Program-made: the position numbers and the translations under genes
Assembly (NCBI RefSeq): GCF_001750165.1
Contig: NZ_CP015411.1
Location: forward strand, 716,001 to 780,000
DNA: 64,000 bases
Direction of reading: 5' to 3'
From: Pseudoalteromonas luteoviolacea
Lineage (GTDB): Bacteria; Pseudomonadota; Gammaproteobacteria; Enterobacterales; Alteromonadaceae
The notes under the pieces: model-generated
Seen by the model: only the letters and a program-made list of their open reading frames with translations
Told to the model about the DNA's origin: nothing
Database searches by the model: none
In this document: positions 18,567 to 27,743 of the stretch, piece after piece
How positions within the stretch are numbered: the first letter of the stretch is position 1
How the letters are laid out: each line of letters opens with the position of its first letter

Positions 18567-20087
18567 TTAGGCGATGGGCAAACTGACATAAACGGATGTG
18601 CCAGATTGCTCATCACTGCGATATTCAATATAGCCTTTTTGCTGCTCTGTGAGTATCTTGGCAGTATAGGTGCCAAGGCCCGAACGCTCTCCTTTGCCAT
18701 GGGAGACAAATTTGTCTAAAAATTGATGTCGTATTGGCAGGGGAATGGGATCTGAATTGTGTACTTCGATAATATGAAATTGGCTTTCAGTTTGGGCACT
18801 GATCTTGACGGTTTTATTGGTTTTAGACGCCTCCAAGGCGTTTTGTATTAAATGAGTAAATAACGCGAACAATAGTTGTTGCTCTCCACTGATCTTTAAG
18901 TTTTCGGGCACAGAGTTGGCAATATTGATTTGCAGATTGGAAATGATATGGCTTAACCCTAATAGTACCTTATCTAATACGTTGTGTATGACATGCGTTG
19001 TGGGCTTAAACTCATATTCATTGCGCTCAATTTTTTGTAGCGCTTGCATATTATCCAAATGCAATTGCAACTGCTGACAATTTTGCTGGATAAAATCTAA
19101 ATATTGCTGCGCTTTTTGTGGATCGTTTAAGTGGTTTGAGAGTGAATTGCTGGCGGTTTGTATTTCTTTTATAGGCGCGACAACTTCTTGCTGGTTTACG
19201 TTATCAAATTGATCTCTGAGTTTGGCATTTTCCATCATGGTATCAATTTGCGCACGCATAAGACGATTGGAGTCAATGGCGCGACAGTGTGCTTTCACCC
19301 GTGAGCGGACAATAGACGGGTTGGCTGGCTTGGTAATGTAGTCTACGGCTCCAAGTTCAAGGCCTTTGACAATATGTTCAGTTTGTTCTAATGCGGATAA
19401 AAATATCACGGTAATATGTTGGGTGTTAGGATCGGCTTTAAGGCGCTTGCAGACTTCAATACCATCCATATCTGGCATCATAATATCCAGTAGTACTAAA
19501 TCAGGCTGTGGTTCCATGGCGCAAATTTGCAGTGCCTTTTTGCCATTAAGCGCAGCTTTAACTTTATAGTCCTTGCGCAAAATATCGCTGATCACTTTAA
19601 TGTTATCGGCAACATCATCGACGACTAATACTTGTGTGACATGTTCTTTTTGTTCTGATTGCTCTGCACTTGCGGCCTTCATTGGTCGTACAGGTTTACT
19701 CAGTGCTCGTTGTAAGCGAGATAATAAGATTTGGCTAGAGAAAGGTTTGACAATGTACTCGGATACACCACTTTGAATGGCTTGCATTACATTGCCTTGA
19801 TCTATGGTGGCAGAGGTCATCACAAAAGGGATCTGAGCTGTTCGAGGGTTGCTGCGTACATACTGTAGTAGTGCAATACCGTCTAACTTAGGTAATTTCC
19901 ACTCAGAAATGATCAATTGTATGTCATTGTAATTGAGCTTTTCTCTAGCATCTACCCCGTTTGAGCTTTGCACTACAGTCACCTCGGGCGCGAGCTTTTT
20001 CGCCGTGCTGGCTATCATAGATCGGATAGTTTCATGAGGTTCTACAATTAATACGGTTATTGATTGATGGTTGTCACTCCAAGCCAT
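18567..20087 (-). CDS. Double-receiver, degenerate histidine-kinase-like signalling protein
   Basis: 506 residues, cytoplasmic. REC1 (about 10-130) has Glu62 where the phospho-acceptor Asp should be ('IISEWKLPKLDG') and 'VEPHE' in place of the acidic pair, but keeps the 'VKPF' lysine. REC2 (about 152-268) is canonical, with Asp201 in 'LLDIMMPDMDG'. A coiled-coil/DHp-like segment (about 280-350) has Gln300 at the place of the phosphorylated His ('NQQEVVAPIKEI'). The HATPase domain (about 365-505) keeps the N-box ('LIQNALEAS') and 'GLGTYTA' but has a poor G1 box ('EVHNSDPIP'). It probably senses or relays through REC2 rather than autophosphorylating. Divergent from the giant hybrid kinase. Confidence 0.88.
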   Translation of the reverse strand: MAWSDNHQSITVLIVEPHETIRSMIASTAKKLAPEVTVVQSSNGVDAREKLNYNDIQLIISEWKLPKLDGIALLQYVRSNPRTAQIPFVMTSATIDQGNVMQAIQSGVSEYIVKPFSSQILLSRLQRALSKPVRPMKAASAEQSEQKEHVTQVLVVDDVADNIKVISDILRKDYKVKAALNGKKALQICAMEPQPDLVLLDIMMPDMDGIEVCKRLKADPNTQHITVIFLSALEQTEHIVKGLELGAVDYITKPANPSIVRSRVKAHCRAIDSNRLMRAQIDTMMENAKLRDQFDNVNQQEVVAPIKEIQTASNSLSNHLNDPQKAQQYLDFIQQNCQQLQLHLDNMQALQKIERNEYEFKPTTHVIHNVLDKVLLGLSHIISNLQINIANSVPENLKISGEQQLLFALFTHLIQNALEASKTNKTVKISAQTESQFHIIEVHNSDPIPLPIRHQFLDKFVSHGKGERSGLGTYTAKILTEQQKGYIEYRSDEQSGTSVYVSLPIA

Positions 20088-20330
20088 AGAGTTCTCCGCG
20101 CCAAATTTGCTTAATGAAATTTACAGGCTAATTGACTGTCCTTGACACGCGACTACATAACTGAGTGATTGGTAGACAAAAATTAACTCTTCTTATTTTG
20201 CACATGTTATCGAAAAGTGTCTAATAATTATGCATACACTTACCCATTTTTGAAAGTACACACTATGCTAATTGAGCGTGGGGAAGCCACAAGTGTTGGT
20301 TTGTCATTGAGATGATTCAAGGAGTCAGAT

Positions 20331-23300
20331 ATGCGCCTTTGGCGGCTGTTTTTTGTTTTACTTAGTTTTTGTGTTTATGCCGAGCGTGCCATGGGCACTG
20401 ATGAGGTCAAAGTGGAGGCTATTTCAGCCTACAATGGGTTAGCCAATCCGCAAATATACGCAGTATCAAAAGACCCTCAAGGGTTTATGTGGTTTGGTAG
20501 TGCTGATGGGGTTAAGCGTTACGATGGCTATCAATTTGTCAGTTTTAATCATGACCCGAATGATTCAAATTCTTTATCTGCCAATAGCGTCGGGACTTTG
20601 CTTTTTGACAAGCAAGGGCGACTTTGGGCCGGTACTTGGGGTGGTGGTTTAAACTTATTTGTCAGAGAAGAACAACATTTTGTGCACTTTAAATATGACG
20701 AAAATGATCCATCTTCTCTCGGTGCAAATAAAGTACAAACACTGTTTGAAAGTCGTGATGGGACCTTATGGATTGGGACCAATGGCGGCGGTCTGAATCG
20801 TCTAAAAGAGGATTTACAAAGCTTTGAGCGCTTTGTACCGCAACCTGATAACCCCTATAGCTTAGGCAGTGATCGGGTTTGGAGTATTAGTGAAGGAAGT
20901 AAAGGGGATATATGGGTTGGCACATCCAACGGTTTGTATCGATTGGACAGAAATACAGGTCAATTTCAAGGCTATGGTGTCGCGCCACAATCATTGGACC
21001 ATGCAGAGGTACGTCAGGTCTCAGTAGACGATCTTGGCAGAGTATGGGTGGCAACGCGCACCAGCTTTGGATTGTTTAATCCAGAAACCGCAGAGTACCG
21101 CATATATAACTTGACGTCAGGCACTCTACCCAGTGTGACGCGCTTACATCATTTTAATGAGGATATTTTATTAGCAACCTTTGCAGGTGTGTATCGCTTT
21201 TCTCCTCGCGAAAATCAATTTATTCCTGTTATTGAAAACGGTGAGCTCACATTGCTACAAAACCGTGATGTGCGACAAATATTAATAGATGACAGTGGGC
21301 TGCTTTGGGCTGCAACGCGATATTCAGGCGTGCAAAAAGTCTTCCCTAATCCTCCTGCTTTTATTTCTTGGCAAAACTTCTTAAATGACCAATTGCTTTC
21401 AGGATTGTTTAATCAAGTCCTCACGATTGAAGATGCCAAGCAAGGAGGTGTTTGGTTGGGCACCGGACGTGGTTTGGTGCATTTTGATGGTAAATCAAAG
21501 TTTACCCCATTTGCAGATGCACAAACACTGCAAGGCAATTATCGATTGCGTGTTCATAGCATGGCTCGAGATCACACCGGGGGGCTGTTTGCGGCAACCA
21601 GTTTTGGTTTGTATCGTGTGGATGAGGACGCTAAATCTTTGAGCTTGGTGCCTTTACCTTGGTTGGAGGATGCACGACGTTCAGTGGAGCACATTAGTTT
21701 TGATGAGCAAGGCCACATTTGGGTTGTACTGTCAGGGAGAAGCGGGCTGACGCGGCTTGACGTTGAAAATAATCAAGTGGAGCACTTTCTAAATGAACAG
21801 GACTTGGAGTTTACTTTTCATGATAGTGAAGGGATGATTTGGGCTGGCACCGATGGGGAGGGGGTGTTTAGACTTGATCAAACCACGTCACGTTTTGTGC
21901 AGTATACAGCGCATGGAGAGCAAGTAGGCCCAAATGGTAATTATGTGACACATGTGATGCAGCAAGGTGAGCATATTTGGTTAGCAACTAATCTGGGGAT
22001 CACCCGATTTGATATCACAACCCAACAATTTAAACAGTACGAAAATACCGCTTCACAAGTGAATTTCGCTGTTAAGTCTATTGCGCAAGATAGAGATGGC
22101 TTTTTGTGGTTTGCTAGTGCCAGTGGCGTGTTTAAATTTGACCCCACCTACGGTATTTTTCATCAATTTACTACGAACGATGGGTTAATTAATCATCATT
22201 TTTTAGCGCGTTCTTTTACTGTTAATGACGAGCAAGTTTTATTTGGTAGCATTGATGGCATCACAGGGTTTAACCCCAAGGACGTTAAAGTAAACACCAG
22301 TGCCCCACCTGTCGCATTCACTCGCGCTTTTGTTGATGGTCAACCGATAGAGATAAACAATGGTGAGATCCGTCTAGGTCATCGAGATAAAAACTTATCC
22401 ATTCATTTTGCTGCGTTAGATTATCAAGCAACAGATGATAACCGCTATCGCACTTGGCTGGTGGGCTATCACGATAAGTGGAGCGCAATTACCCCAGAGC
22501 ACATTGTTAATTATCGGGAATTACCACCGGGTGAATATCGTTTTCGTGTTCAGGGTAGTAATAATCATGGTGTTTGGAATCAGGTAGGGATTGAGCTTAA
22601 GGTGATCAGTGTCCCAGCGTGGTATCAAACTATGTGGTTTCGTGTCTTAATGCCGATGCTCGTTGTGGTTATTTTACTATTGGGGTTTTGGCTGAGAGTA
22701 AGGCAATTACGAGAAAATAGCATCGAATTAGAGCGTAAAATTGCACGTAGGACACGCGATATTGTGGTGTTAGGAGAAGTTGGTAAAGAGGTTGCTGCAA
22801 CATATGACATGCATGTTATCAGTGAAACCATCTACGCTCACCTCAGTGATATATTACATTGCGAATTTTTTGCTGTAGGGGTGTTTTATCCTGAAAAGAA
22901 CTACATCGATTATATCTATGCGATGCAGCAAGGTGAGTTATATGAAGCCTTGGAGAGTCACACCAAGGTGGTGAGTAGCGCCGATGTATATTGTGTCTCA
23001 AGTGGACAAGAGTTTTATGCGGCTACGGATGACCACTGGCACAAGGTTGGGCTTAAAGCCTGTAATAATCTTTATGGTGAACAAACTAAGTCTGTCTTTT
23101 GTGCGCCTTTGATTGTGGATGGCAAAGTTATCGGTGTGTTTACCGTACAATCAAATAAGCCCCGTGCCTATAAGGAAGTTCATTTAAATGTGTTACGCTC
23201 GGTCGCTAACCATATTGCAGTCGCACTGGCGAATTCACTGTCTTATAGTGAATTGAAAGAGGCTGAGCAAAGGCTTGATTTAGCGATGCAAGGAGCAAAT

Positions 23301-25868
23301 GCCGGTACTTGGGAGTGGGACTGCCAAAGTGACCTACTTGTCACTAATGGGATTTGGTCAACTATGCTCGGTTACCAAGAAGGTGAGCTTGAGCTGCGTT
23401 ATGGCGAAACCATTAATCGCTGGCGTGAGCTTATCCATCCTGATGATCTCGCCATAGTCGAAAATGCACTTCAGGCTCATCTTTCAAAGCAAGCAGAGAC
23501 ATACCGTTGTGAGCTGCGTATGAAAACGGCAGATGGACAGTGGAAATGGATTTTAAGCATGGGGCAAAGTGTGTTTGTGAATCAAGATAGTCGGCGCAAG
23601 GAAATGTTTGGTATACATATGGATATATCCGATTCCAAAGGATTAGAGGCAGCTTTAAAGCAAGCAAAAGAGCGTGCAGAGAGCGCTACGCAAGCAAAGT
23701 CAGACTTCTTGTCTAATATGTCGCATGAAATCCGTACACCAATGAATGCCATTATTGGTATGAGTTACCTCGCGTTAGAAACCGACTTAAATTTTAAGCA
23801 GCGTAACTATGTTGAGAAAATTCATCGCAGTGCAGAATCATTGCTAGGTATTATTAACGACATATTAGACTTTTCTAAAATTGAAGCAGGCAAGCTAGAT
23901 ATTGAACAAGTTGAATTTTGCATCGAAGACACGCTGCGCAGTGCTTTGGATTTAATTGCAGTTAAAGCAAAAGAAAAAGAGCTGGAGCTATGTGCACATA
24001 TTGACCCAGCAGTGCCCAGTAAATTAATTGGTGACCCGCTTCGTTTATCTCAAATTTTGCTTAATCTTGGCAGCAATGCCGTGAAATTTACCGAGCAAGG
24101 CGGTGAGGTATTGGTGGATGTGCGGGTTGAGCAGCAAGTAGCTGGAGAGCTGACATTAAAGTTTGCTGTGATTGACTCTGGTATCGGTATGTCACAAGAG
24201 CAGCAAGCAAAACTATTTAACTCATTTTCGCAAGCGGATACTTCAACAACACGGAAATATGGTGGAACAGGTCTTGGACTGGCTATATGTAAAAAGTTGG
24301 TTGAACTGATGCATGGTGAGATCCATTGCCAAAGCGCACAGGGGGTAGGAAGCACATTTAGTTTCACGTTAGTGCTTGATGATGCTCTATATGAACCTGA
24401 AGCACTTGAAAAGCTTGAGCTAAAGCACGCATTGATCATTGATGACAACTTCAGCTCAAGCCGTTATTTATCTTCTTGCCTGTCGCGTTTTGACATTGAA
24501 GCACAGGCTTTCGCATCTTCTGACATTGCAGATCTTGCCGGCATGTTAGTGGATAAAGATGTCGTTTTTATAGATATGCGGCTTGAGCAATCGAGGTCTT
24601 ATTTACAGCAGATACGTCATCTAGACCCCCATATGCCTTGTATATTAATGCCGTTGTATGAAATGCAAAATGTTGATGTCTACTTGCGTGAGTTTGAACG
24701 CAGCAGCTATGTATTGAAACCATTTTTGGCAGACGATGTGTATTCTGCTTTACAGTGCGCATTGGGTCTAAGTAGTCAGCAGGTTGAGCATCGTAACGAG
24801 CAAGATGAGCATGAGCAACAACAGTTGTCTGGCGCACGCCTATTATTGGTCGAAGACAATGATCTAAACCAAGAGCTTGCAGTAACATTATTGACCAGCA
24901 AGGGAATCGTTGTTGAGGTGGCCGAACATGGTCAGAAAGCACTGGAAATGTTAGCTCAAAGTCAGTTTGACGGTGTATTGATGGATTGCCAAATGCCGGT
25001 GATGGATGGGTATACTGCGACTCGTAAGATCCGAGAGCAAGCTCAATTTGAATCCTTACCTGTAATTGCGATGACAGCCAGCGTTATGATGGATAATCAG
25101 GAGGCAGCACTGGCATGTGGGATGAATGATATTATTAGTAAACCTCTGAATATTGACAAAATGTTCGCAACACTCCGGAAGTGGATTTCAGTTTCGAATG
25201 TGATTAAAAATGATATACAGCAACCACTTACTATAAAATCAGAGTCGAGTTACCCCGATATTGAAGGCATTGATACGGGTATAGCACAATCGATATCACA
25301 AGGAGATGTTGCGTTATTTAAGCGATTATTAAGAAGGTTCGTTGATCGTCAGCAGCACTTTCATGCACACTTTGATGAAGCACTTGAGCAGCAACATGCT
25401 GATCCGGATGCGCCTATGCGTTGTGCGCATACGCTTAAAGGTACTGCTGGCAACATAGGCGCAACTGAGGTGCAGAATGTAGCGGGAGAGTTAGAGCAAA
25501 TATGTGCTAATAAAGGTGAATATAAGGCAGCATTAAATCAGGTCCATGAAAAATTAGAACCATTAATTTTTGCTATACAACAAGTGCTAAGTCACGAGGG
25601 AGATGAAGGTGGTTTAGACGCTAAAAGTTGTACGCGCCTCACGGAGCAGCAAGTTGCGGATAAGTTGAAGCAATTGACTATGTTATTAGAAGACTATGAT
25701 ACCGATGCGATTGATTTGGTGAGTGAGTTGCTACCTATCTACGACGGTACACTGTTTGTGGATAAGTTCAAACGGTTAGCGACATTAATTGACGATTATG
25801 ACTTTGATGCTGCCAAGGAGTTATTGGCGCAAATTAAGCCAGATCTTGAGGTTTCTGAGCAGGCCTGA
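20331..25868 (+). CDS. Propeller hybrid sensor histidine kinase with phosphorelay domains
   Basis: 1845 residues. Signal peptide; periplasmic two-component-regulator propeller (about 30-650, at least twelve 'xxWxGTxxGL' blades); Y_Y_Y domain (about 685-760); one membrane helix (768-790); GAF (about 810-970); PAS (about 976-1103); HisKA with His1132 in 'NMSHEIRTPMN'; HATPase (about 1226-1350); REC1 (Asp1415), REC2 (Asp1552 in 'LMDCQMPVMDG'); Hpt with His1700 in 'AHTLKGTAGN'; then about 90 further residues resembling Hpt helices. Such kinases sense polymer or metabolite signals in the periplasm and pass phosphate His-Asp-His. No DNA-binding output is encoded here. SD 'AAGGAG' precedes the ATG. 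Confidence 0.94.
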   Translation: MRLWRLFFVLLSFCVYAERAMGTDEVKVEAISAYNGLANPQIYAVSKDPQGFMWFGSADGVKRYDGYQFVSFNHDPNDSNSLSANSVGTLLFDKQGRLWAGTWGGGLNLFVREEQHFVHFKYDENDPSSLGANKVQTLFESRDGTLWIGTNGGGLNRLKEDLQSFERFVPQPDNPYSLGSDRVWSISEGSKGDIWVGTSNGLYRLDRNTGQFQGYGVAPQSLDHAEVRQVSVDDLGRVWVATRTSFGLFNPETAEYRIYNLTSGTLPSVTRLHHFNEDILLATFAGVYRFSPRENQFIPVIENGELTLLQNRDVRQILIDDSGLLWAATRYSGVQKVFPNPPAFISWQNFLNDQLLSGLFNQVLTIEDAKQGGVWLGTGRGLVHFDGKSKFTPFADAQTLQGNYRLRVHSMARDHTGGLFAATSFGLYRVDEDAKSLSLVPLPWLEDARRSVEHISFDEQGHIWVVLSGRSGLTRLDVENNQVEHFLNEQDLEFTFHDSEGMIWAGTDGEGVFRLDQTTSRFVQYTAHGEQVGPNGNYVTHVMQQGEHIWLATNLGITRFDITTQQFKQYENTASQVNFAVKSIAQDRDGFLWFASASGVFKFDPTYGIFHQFTTNDGLINHHFLARSFTVNDEQVLFGSIDGITGFNPKDVKVNTSAPPVAFTRAFVDGQPIEINNGEIRLGHRDKNLSIHFAALDYQATDDNRYRTWLVGYHDKWSAITPEHIVNYRELPPGEYRFRVQGSNNHGVWNQVGIELKVISVPAWYQTMWFRVLMPMLVVVILLLGFWLRVRQLRENSIELERKIARRTRDIVVLGEVGKEVAATYDMHVISETIYAHLSDILHCEFFAVGVFYPEKNYIDYIYAMQQGELYEALESHTKVVSSADVYCVSSGQEFYAATDDHWHKVGLKACNNLYGEQTKSVFCAPLIVDGKVIGVFTVQSNKPRAYKEVHLNVLRSVANHIAVALANSLSYSELKEAEQRLDLAMQGANAGTWEWDCQSDLLVTNGIWSTMLGYQEGELELRYGETINRWRELIHPDDLAIVENALQAHLSKQAETYRCELRMKTADGQWKWILSMGQSVFVNQDSRRKEMFGIHMDISDSKGLEAALKQAKERAESATQAKSDFLSNMSHEIRTPMNAIIGMSYLALETDLNFKQRNYVEKIHRSAESLLGIINDILDFSKIEAGKLDIEQVEFCIEDTLRSALDLIAVKAKEKELELCAHIDPAVPSKLIGDPLRLSQILLNLGSNAVKFTEQGGEVLVDVRVEQQVAGELTLKFAVIDSGIGMSQEQQAKLFNSFSQADTSTTRKYGGTGLGLAICKKLVELMHGEIHCQSAQGVGSTFSFTLVLDDALYEPEALEKLELKHALIIDDNFSSSRYLSSCLSRFDIEAQAFASSDIADLAGMLVDKDVVFIDMRLEQSRSYLQQIRHLDPHMPCILMPLYEMQNVDVYLREFERSSYVLKPFLADDVYSALQCALGLSSQQVEHRNEQDEHEQQQLSGARLLLVEDNDLNQELAVTLLTSKGIVVEVAEHGQKALEMLAQSQFDGVLMDCQMPVMDGYTATRKIREQAQFESLPVIAMTASVMMDNQEAALACGMNDIISKPLNIDKMFATLRKWISVSNVIKNDIQQPLTIKSESSYPDIEGIDTGIAQSISQGDVALFKRLLRRFVDRQQHFHAHFDEALEQQHADPDAPMRCAHTLKGTAGNIGATEVQNVAGELEQICANKGEYKAALNQVHEKLEPLIFAIQQVLSHEGDEGGLDAKSCTRLTEQQVADKLKQLTMLLEDYDTDAIDLVSELLPIYDGTLFVDKFKRLATLIDDYDFDAAKELLAQIKPDLEVSEQA

Positions 25869-25904
25869 TTTAAAGGAAGATAGCGCTTCTAGCTGATCGT
25901 GATT

Positions 25905-26326
25905 AAAAGTGCTGAGCGTGCTCGTCAGGTATGTTGGGATGAATGACTTTATGCACGCTCAGCAAGCTCCATTTAAGTTTTTCACTTTTATTGCAAAAGT
26001 GCCGAGCGTGCCAGTCAGCTATGCTGGCAAGGATGACAAGCGGCACGCTCCGCAAAACTCATTGCAATTTTCCCCTTTATTGTAAAAGCGCCGAGCGTGC
26101 CAGTCAGGTATGTTGGCAAGGATGACAAGCGGCACGCTCAGCGAAACTCATTGCAATTTTGCCCTTTATTGTAAAAGTGCCGAGCGTGCCAGTCAGGTAT
26201 GTTGGCAAGGATGACAAGTAGCACGCTCAGCGAAACTTATTTCAATTTTCCCCTTTTATTGCAAAAGTGCCGAGCGTGCCAGTCAGGTATGTTGGGCAAA
26301 GATGACAAGCGGCACGCTCAGCGAGA
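25905..26326. repeat. Five tandem ~89-bp palindromic repeats
   Basis: Copies begin at 25905, 25995, 26084, 26173 and 26263 (periods 90, 89, 89, 90). Each starts AAAAGYGCYGAGCGTGC and contains the arms GAGCGTGCC and GGCACGCTC around a loop of about 29 bases with 'GTCAGGTATGTTGGCAAGGA' inside; spacers are AT-rich ('CCCTTTATTG'). Copy 1 is the most diverged, copies 3 and 4 nearly identical. The array fills most of the 477-base gap between the hybrid kinase and the convergent beta-helix gene. It resembles REP/BIME-type arrays (transcript 3'-end protection, gyrase/IHF sites) and may also terminate both transcripts. No open frame of substance in it. Confidence 0.93.
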
Positions 26327-26345
26327 CGATTACAATATAGGCTGC

Positions 26346-27581
26346 TTAGTTCGCCTCTATATATGCTGATTGAGTTACGTAATGATGATTGTTTAATTCG
26401 TGCCGCAATACGGCATTGTTTAAATAAGAAAAAGTTTTTGGCCGCCCAGCACTATCTAGTGAACCATCATTTTCAATACTATTTTCAATAATAAGGTGTT
26501 CCGAGAGGGTGTTGATTGCATATAGTTTAAGTGCGTAGCTACCTGGATGGACAATCAAATTCCCCTTGTATGCATGCGCTAAACCATTGCTTATACTGCT
26601 ATCTTGCTGAGCTGCGTTACGGGCAAATATGCCATTTTCTCCAGCGTAAATGATATGGTTACTTAGCACTTTAATGCCATCACCATCAATCATCATGCCA
26701 TTGCCACCACTGCGATAAATTAAGTTATTTTTAATCTCTACGTTGTCGCCGCCGACTTGAATACCAGTATTTTGCCAGTGCGGATCAAAAGGGCTAACAC
26801 CTGTGCGATAAATTGTATTGTTGGTGATATATGCATTATTTTGCACTGAATTAAGCTGTATACCGTCAGCGGCAATATTCTCTAGTTTATTGTCAAAAAT
26901 ATGCACGCCTTGGATCTTGTGGGGGTAGACTGTAGTCAACGTGTTATCACAGACAAGGTTACGCGATTTACCTGTATAGCCAATATACATGCCTTCGCCA
27001 CTCTCTGTGTCATGGATGTAGTTGTTGTGAATACGAAGACCAGTCATAGTGAAGTTTTCTGCCCAAGTGCGACTATCGCAAGTCGGATCTGTTTTTATGA
27101 GCATACCTGCAAACCTAGCACGATAAATTTCGATATGATCAATTTCGATTTGCTCACTTAACCCACCAATTCCAAGTGTGCCACCAAGTCTTAAGCCGTA
27201 TTCTGACTCTCCCTCAACTGTATTTGATGTGATCCTAAGCCATTGACTGTTTTCAATTGCGATACTGTATTCGTAAGGCGTGAATGTCACCACTGCGCTT
27301 TGGTTACGAATGATGATAGGCGCTGATGCGGATCCTTGCACATTTCTCACTCTTAGTGGGCCACGCTCTCCTGGTGCTAGGCATAGGGTGTCACCCGCAT
27401 TGAGTGACATACTTTGACCATCTATCAAGTGTTGTTTACTACTAATGTAATGATCGCATTGTAGGTTCGAGGTCTCGTCAATTTGGTTTTTCTGAATGGA
27501 GACTGTTGCAAAACTGGGGGCAGCTATGAGTATATTAATTAACAACACAGATATGCTTTTGGCTTTTTTAGTATTCGGCAT
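26346..27581 (-). CDS. Secreted right-handed parallel beta-helix protein
   Basis: 411 residues. The start at 27579-27581 is supported by GGAG seven bases upstream. Signal peptide to about residue 26 ('LIAAPSFA'). The rest is a chain of PbH1-type coils ('GIQLNSVQNNAYITNNTIYR', 'NVEIKNNLIYRSGGNGMMID', 'GIKVLSNHIIYAGENGIF'), about residues 110-350. The fold occurs in pectate/alginate lyases, epimerases and surface adhesins; I see no catalytic set to choose among them. It is divergent from the LamG-bearing regulator, which suggests regulation by it. Confidence 0.83.
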   Translation of the reverse strand: MPNTKKAKSISVLLINILIAAPSFATVSIQKNQIDETSNLQCDHYISSKQHLIDGQSMSLNAGDTLCLAPGERGPLRVRNVQGSASAPIIIRNQSAVVTFTPYEYSIAIENSQWLRITSNTVEGESEYGLRLGGTLGIGGLSEQIEIDHIEIYRARFAGMLIKTDPTCDSRTWAENFTMTGLRIHNNYIHDTESGEGMYIGYTGKSRNLVCDNTLTTVYPHKIQGVHIFDNKLENIAADGIQLNSVQNNAYITNNTIYRTGVSPFDPHWQNTGIQVGGDNVEIKNNLIYRSGGNGMMIDGDGIKVLSNHIIYAGENGIFARNAAQQDSSISNGLAHAYKGNLIVHPGSYALKLYAINTLSEHLIIENSIENDGSLDSAGRPKTFSYLNNAVLRHELNNHHYVTQSAYIEAN

Positions 27582-27681
27582 TGGACACTCCATTATCAAA
27601 TGTTTGAATTTATTGTTGAATCAAAGTGAATAAGAATTTGCGTTTATATTGGTGACAACACACAAAAAACACTAGAAAAAT

Positions 27682-27700
27682 AGAGTAAATAAAGAGTAAA
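27682..27700 (+). promoter_or_regulatory. Direct repeat AGAGTAAA, 11-bp pitch
   Basis: AGAGTAAA occurs at 27682-27689 and 27693-27700, start-to-start 11 bp, one helical turn. OmpR/PhoB-type winged-helix proteins typically bind such tandem sites, and the gene 44 bases downstream encodes one. Functional role inferred. Confidence 0.45.
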
Positions 27701-27707
27701 ATTACTT

Positions 27708-27724
27708 TTACCGAATTTCGGTAA
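27708..27724. promoter_or_regulatory. 17-nt palindrome upstream of the LamG regulator
   Basis: TTACCGAATTTCGGTAA: perfect 8-bp arms around one base, 19 bases before the regulator's ATG and within the divergent promoter region shared with the beta-helix gene. Candidate operator; the binding protein is unknown. Confidence 0.5.
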
Positions 27725-27743
27725 GTATTACCTTTTGATATAT

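Noticed and set aside
24050..24448. 132-residue minus-strand frame
   Set aside because: Shadow of the histidine kinase ATPase domain.
25905..26326. CRISPR or integron attC array
   Set aside because: The whole unit, including the spacers, repeats, so there are no unique spacers, and the unit is far too long. No core GTTRRRY/RYYYAAC attC boxes and no integrase or cas genes.
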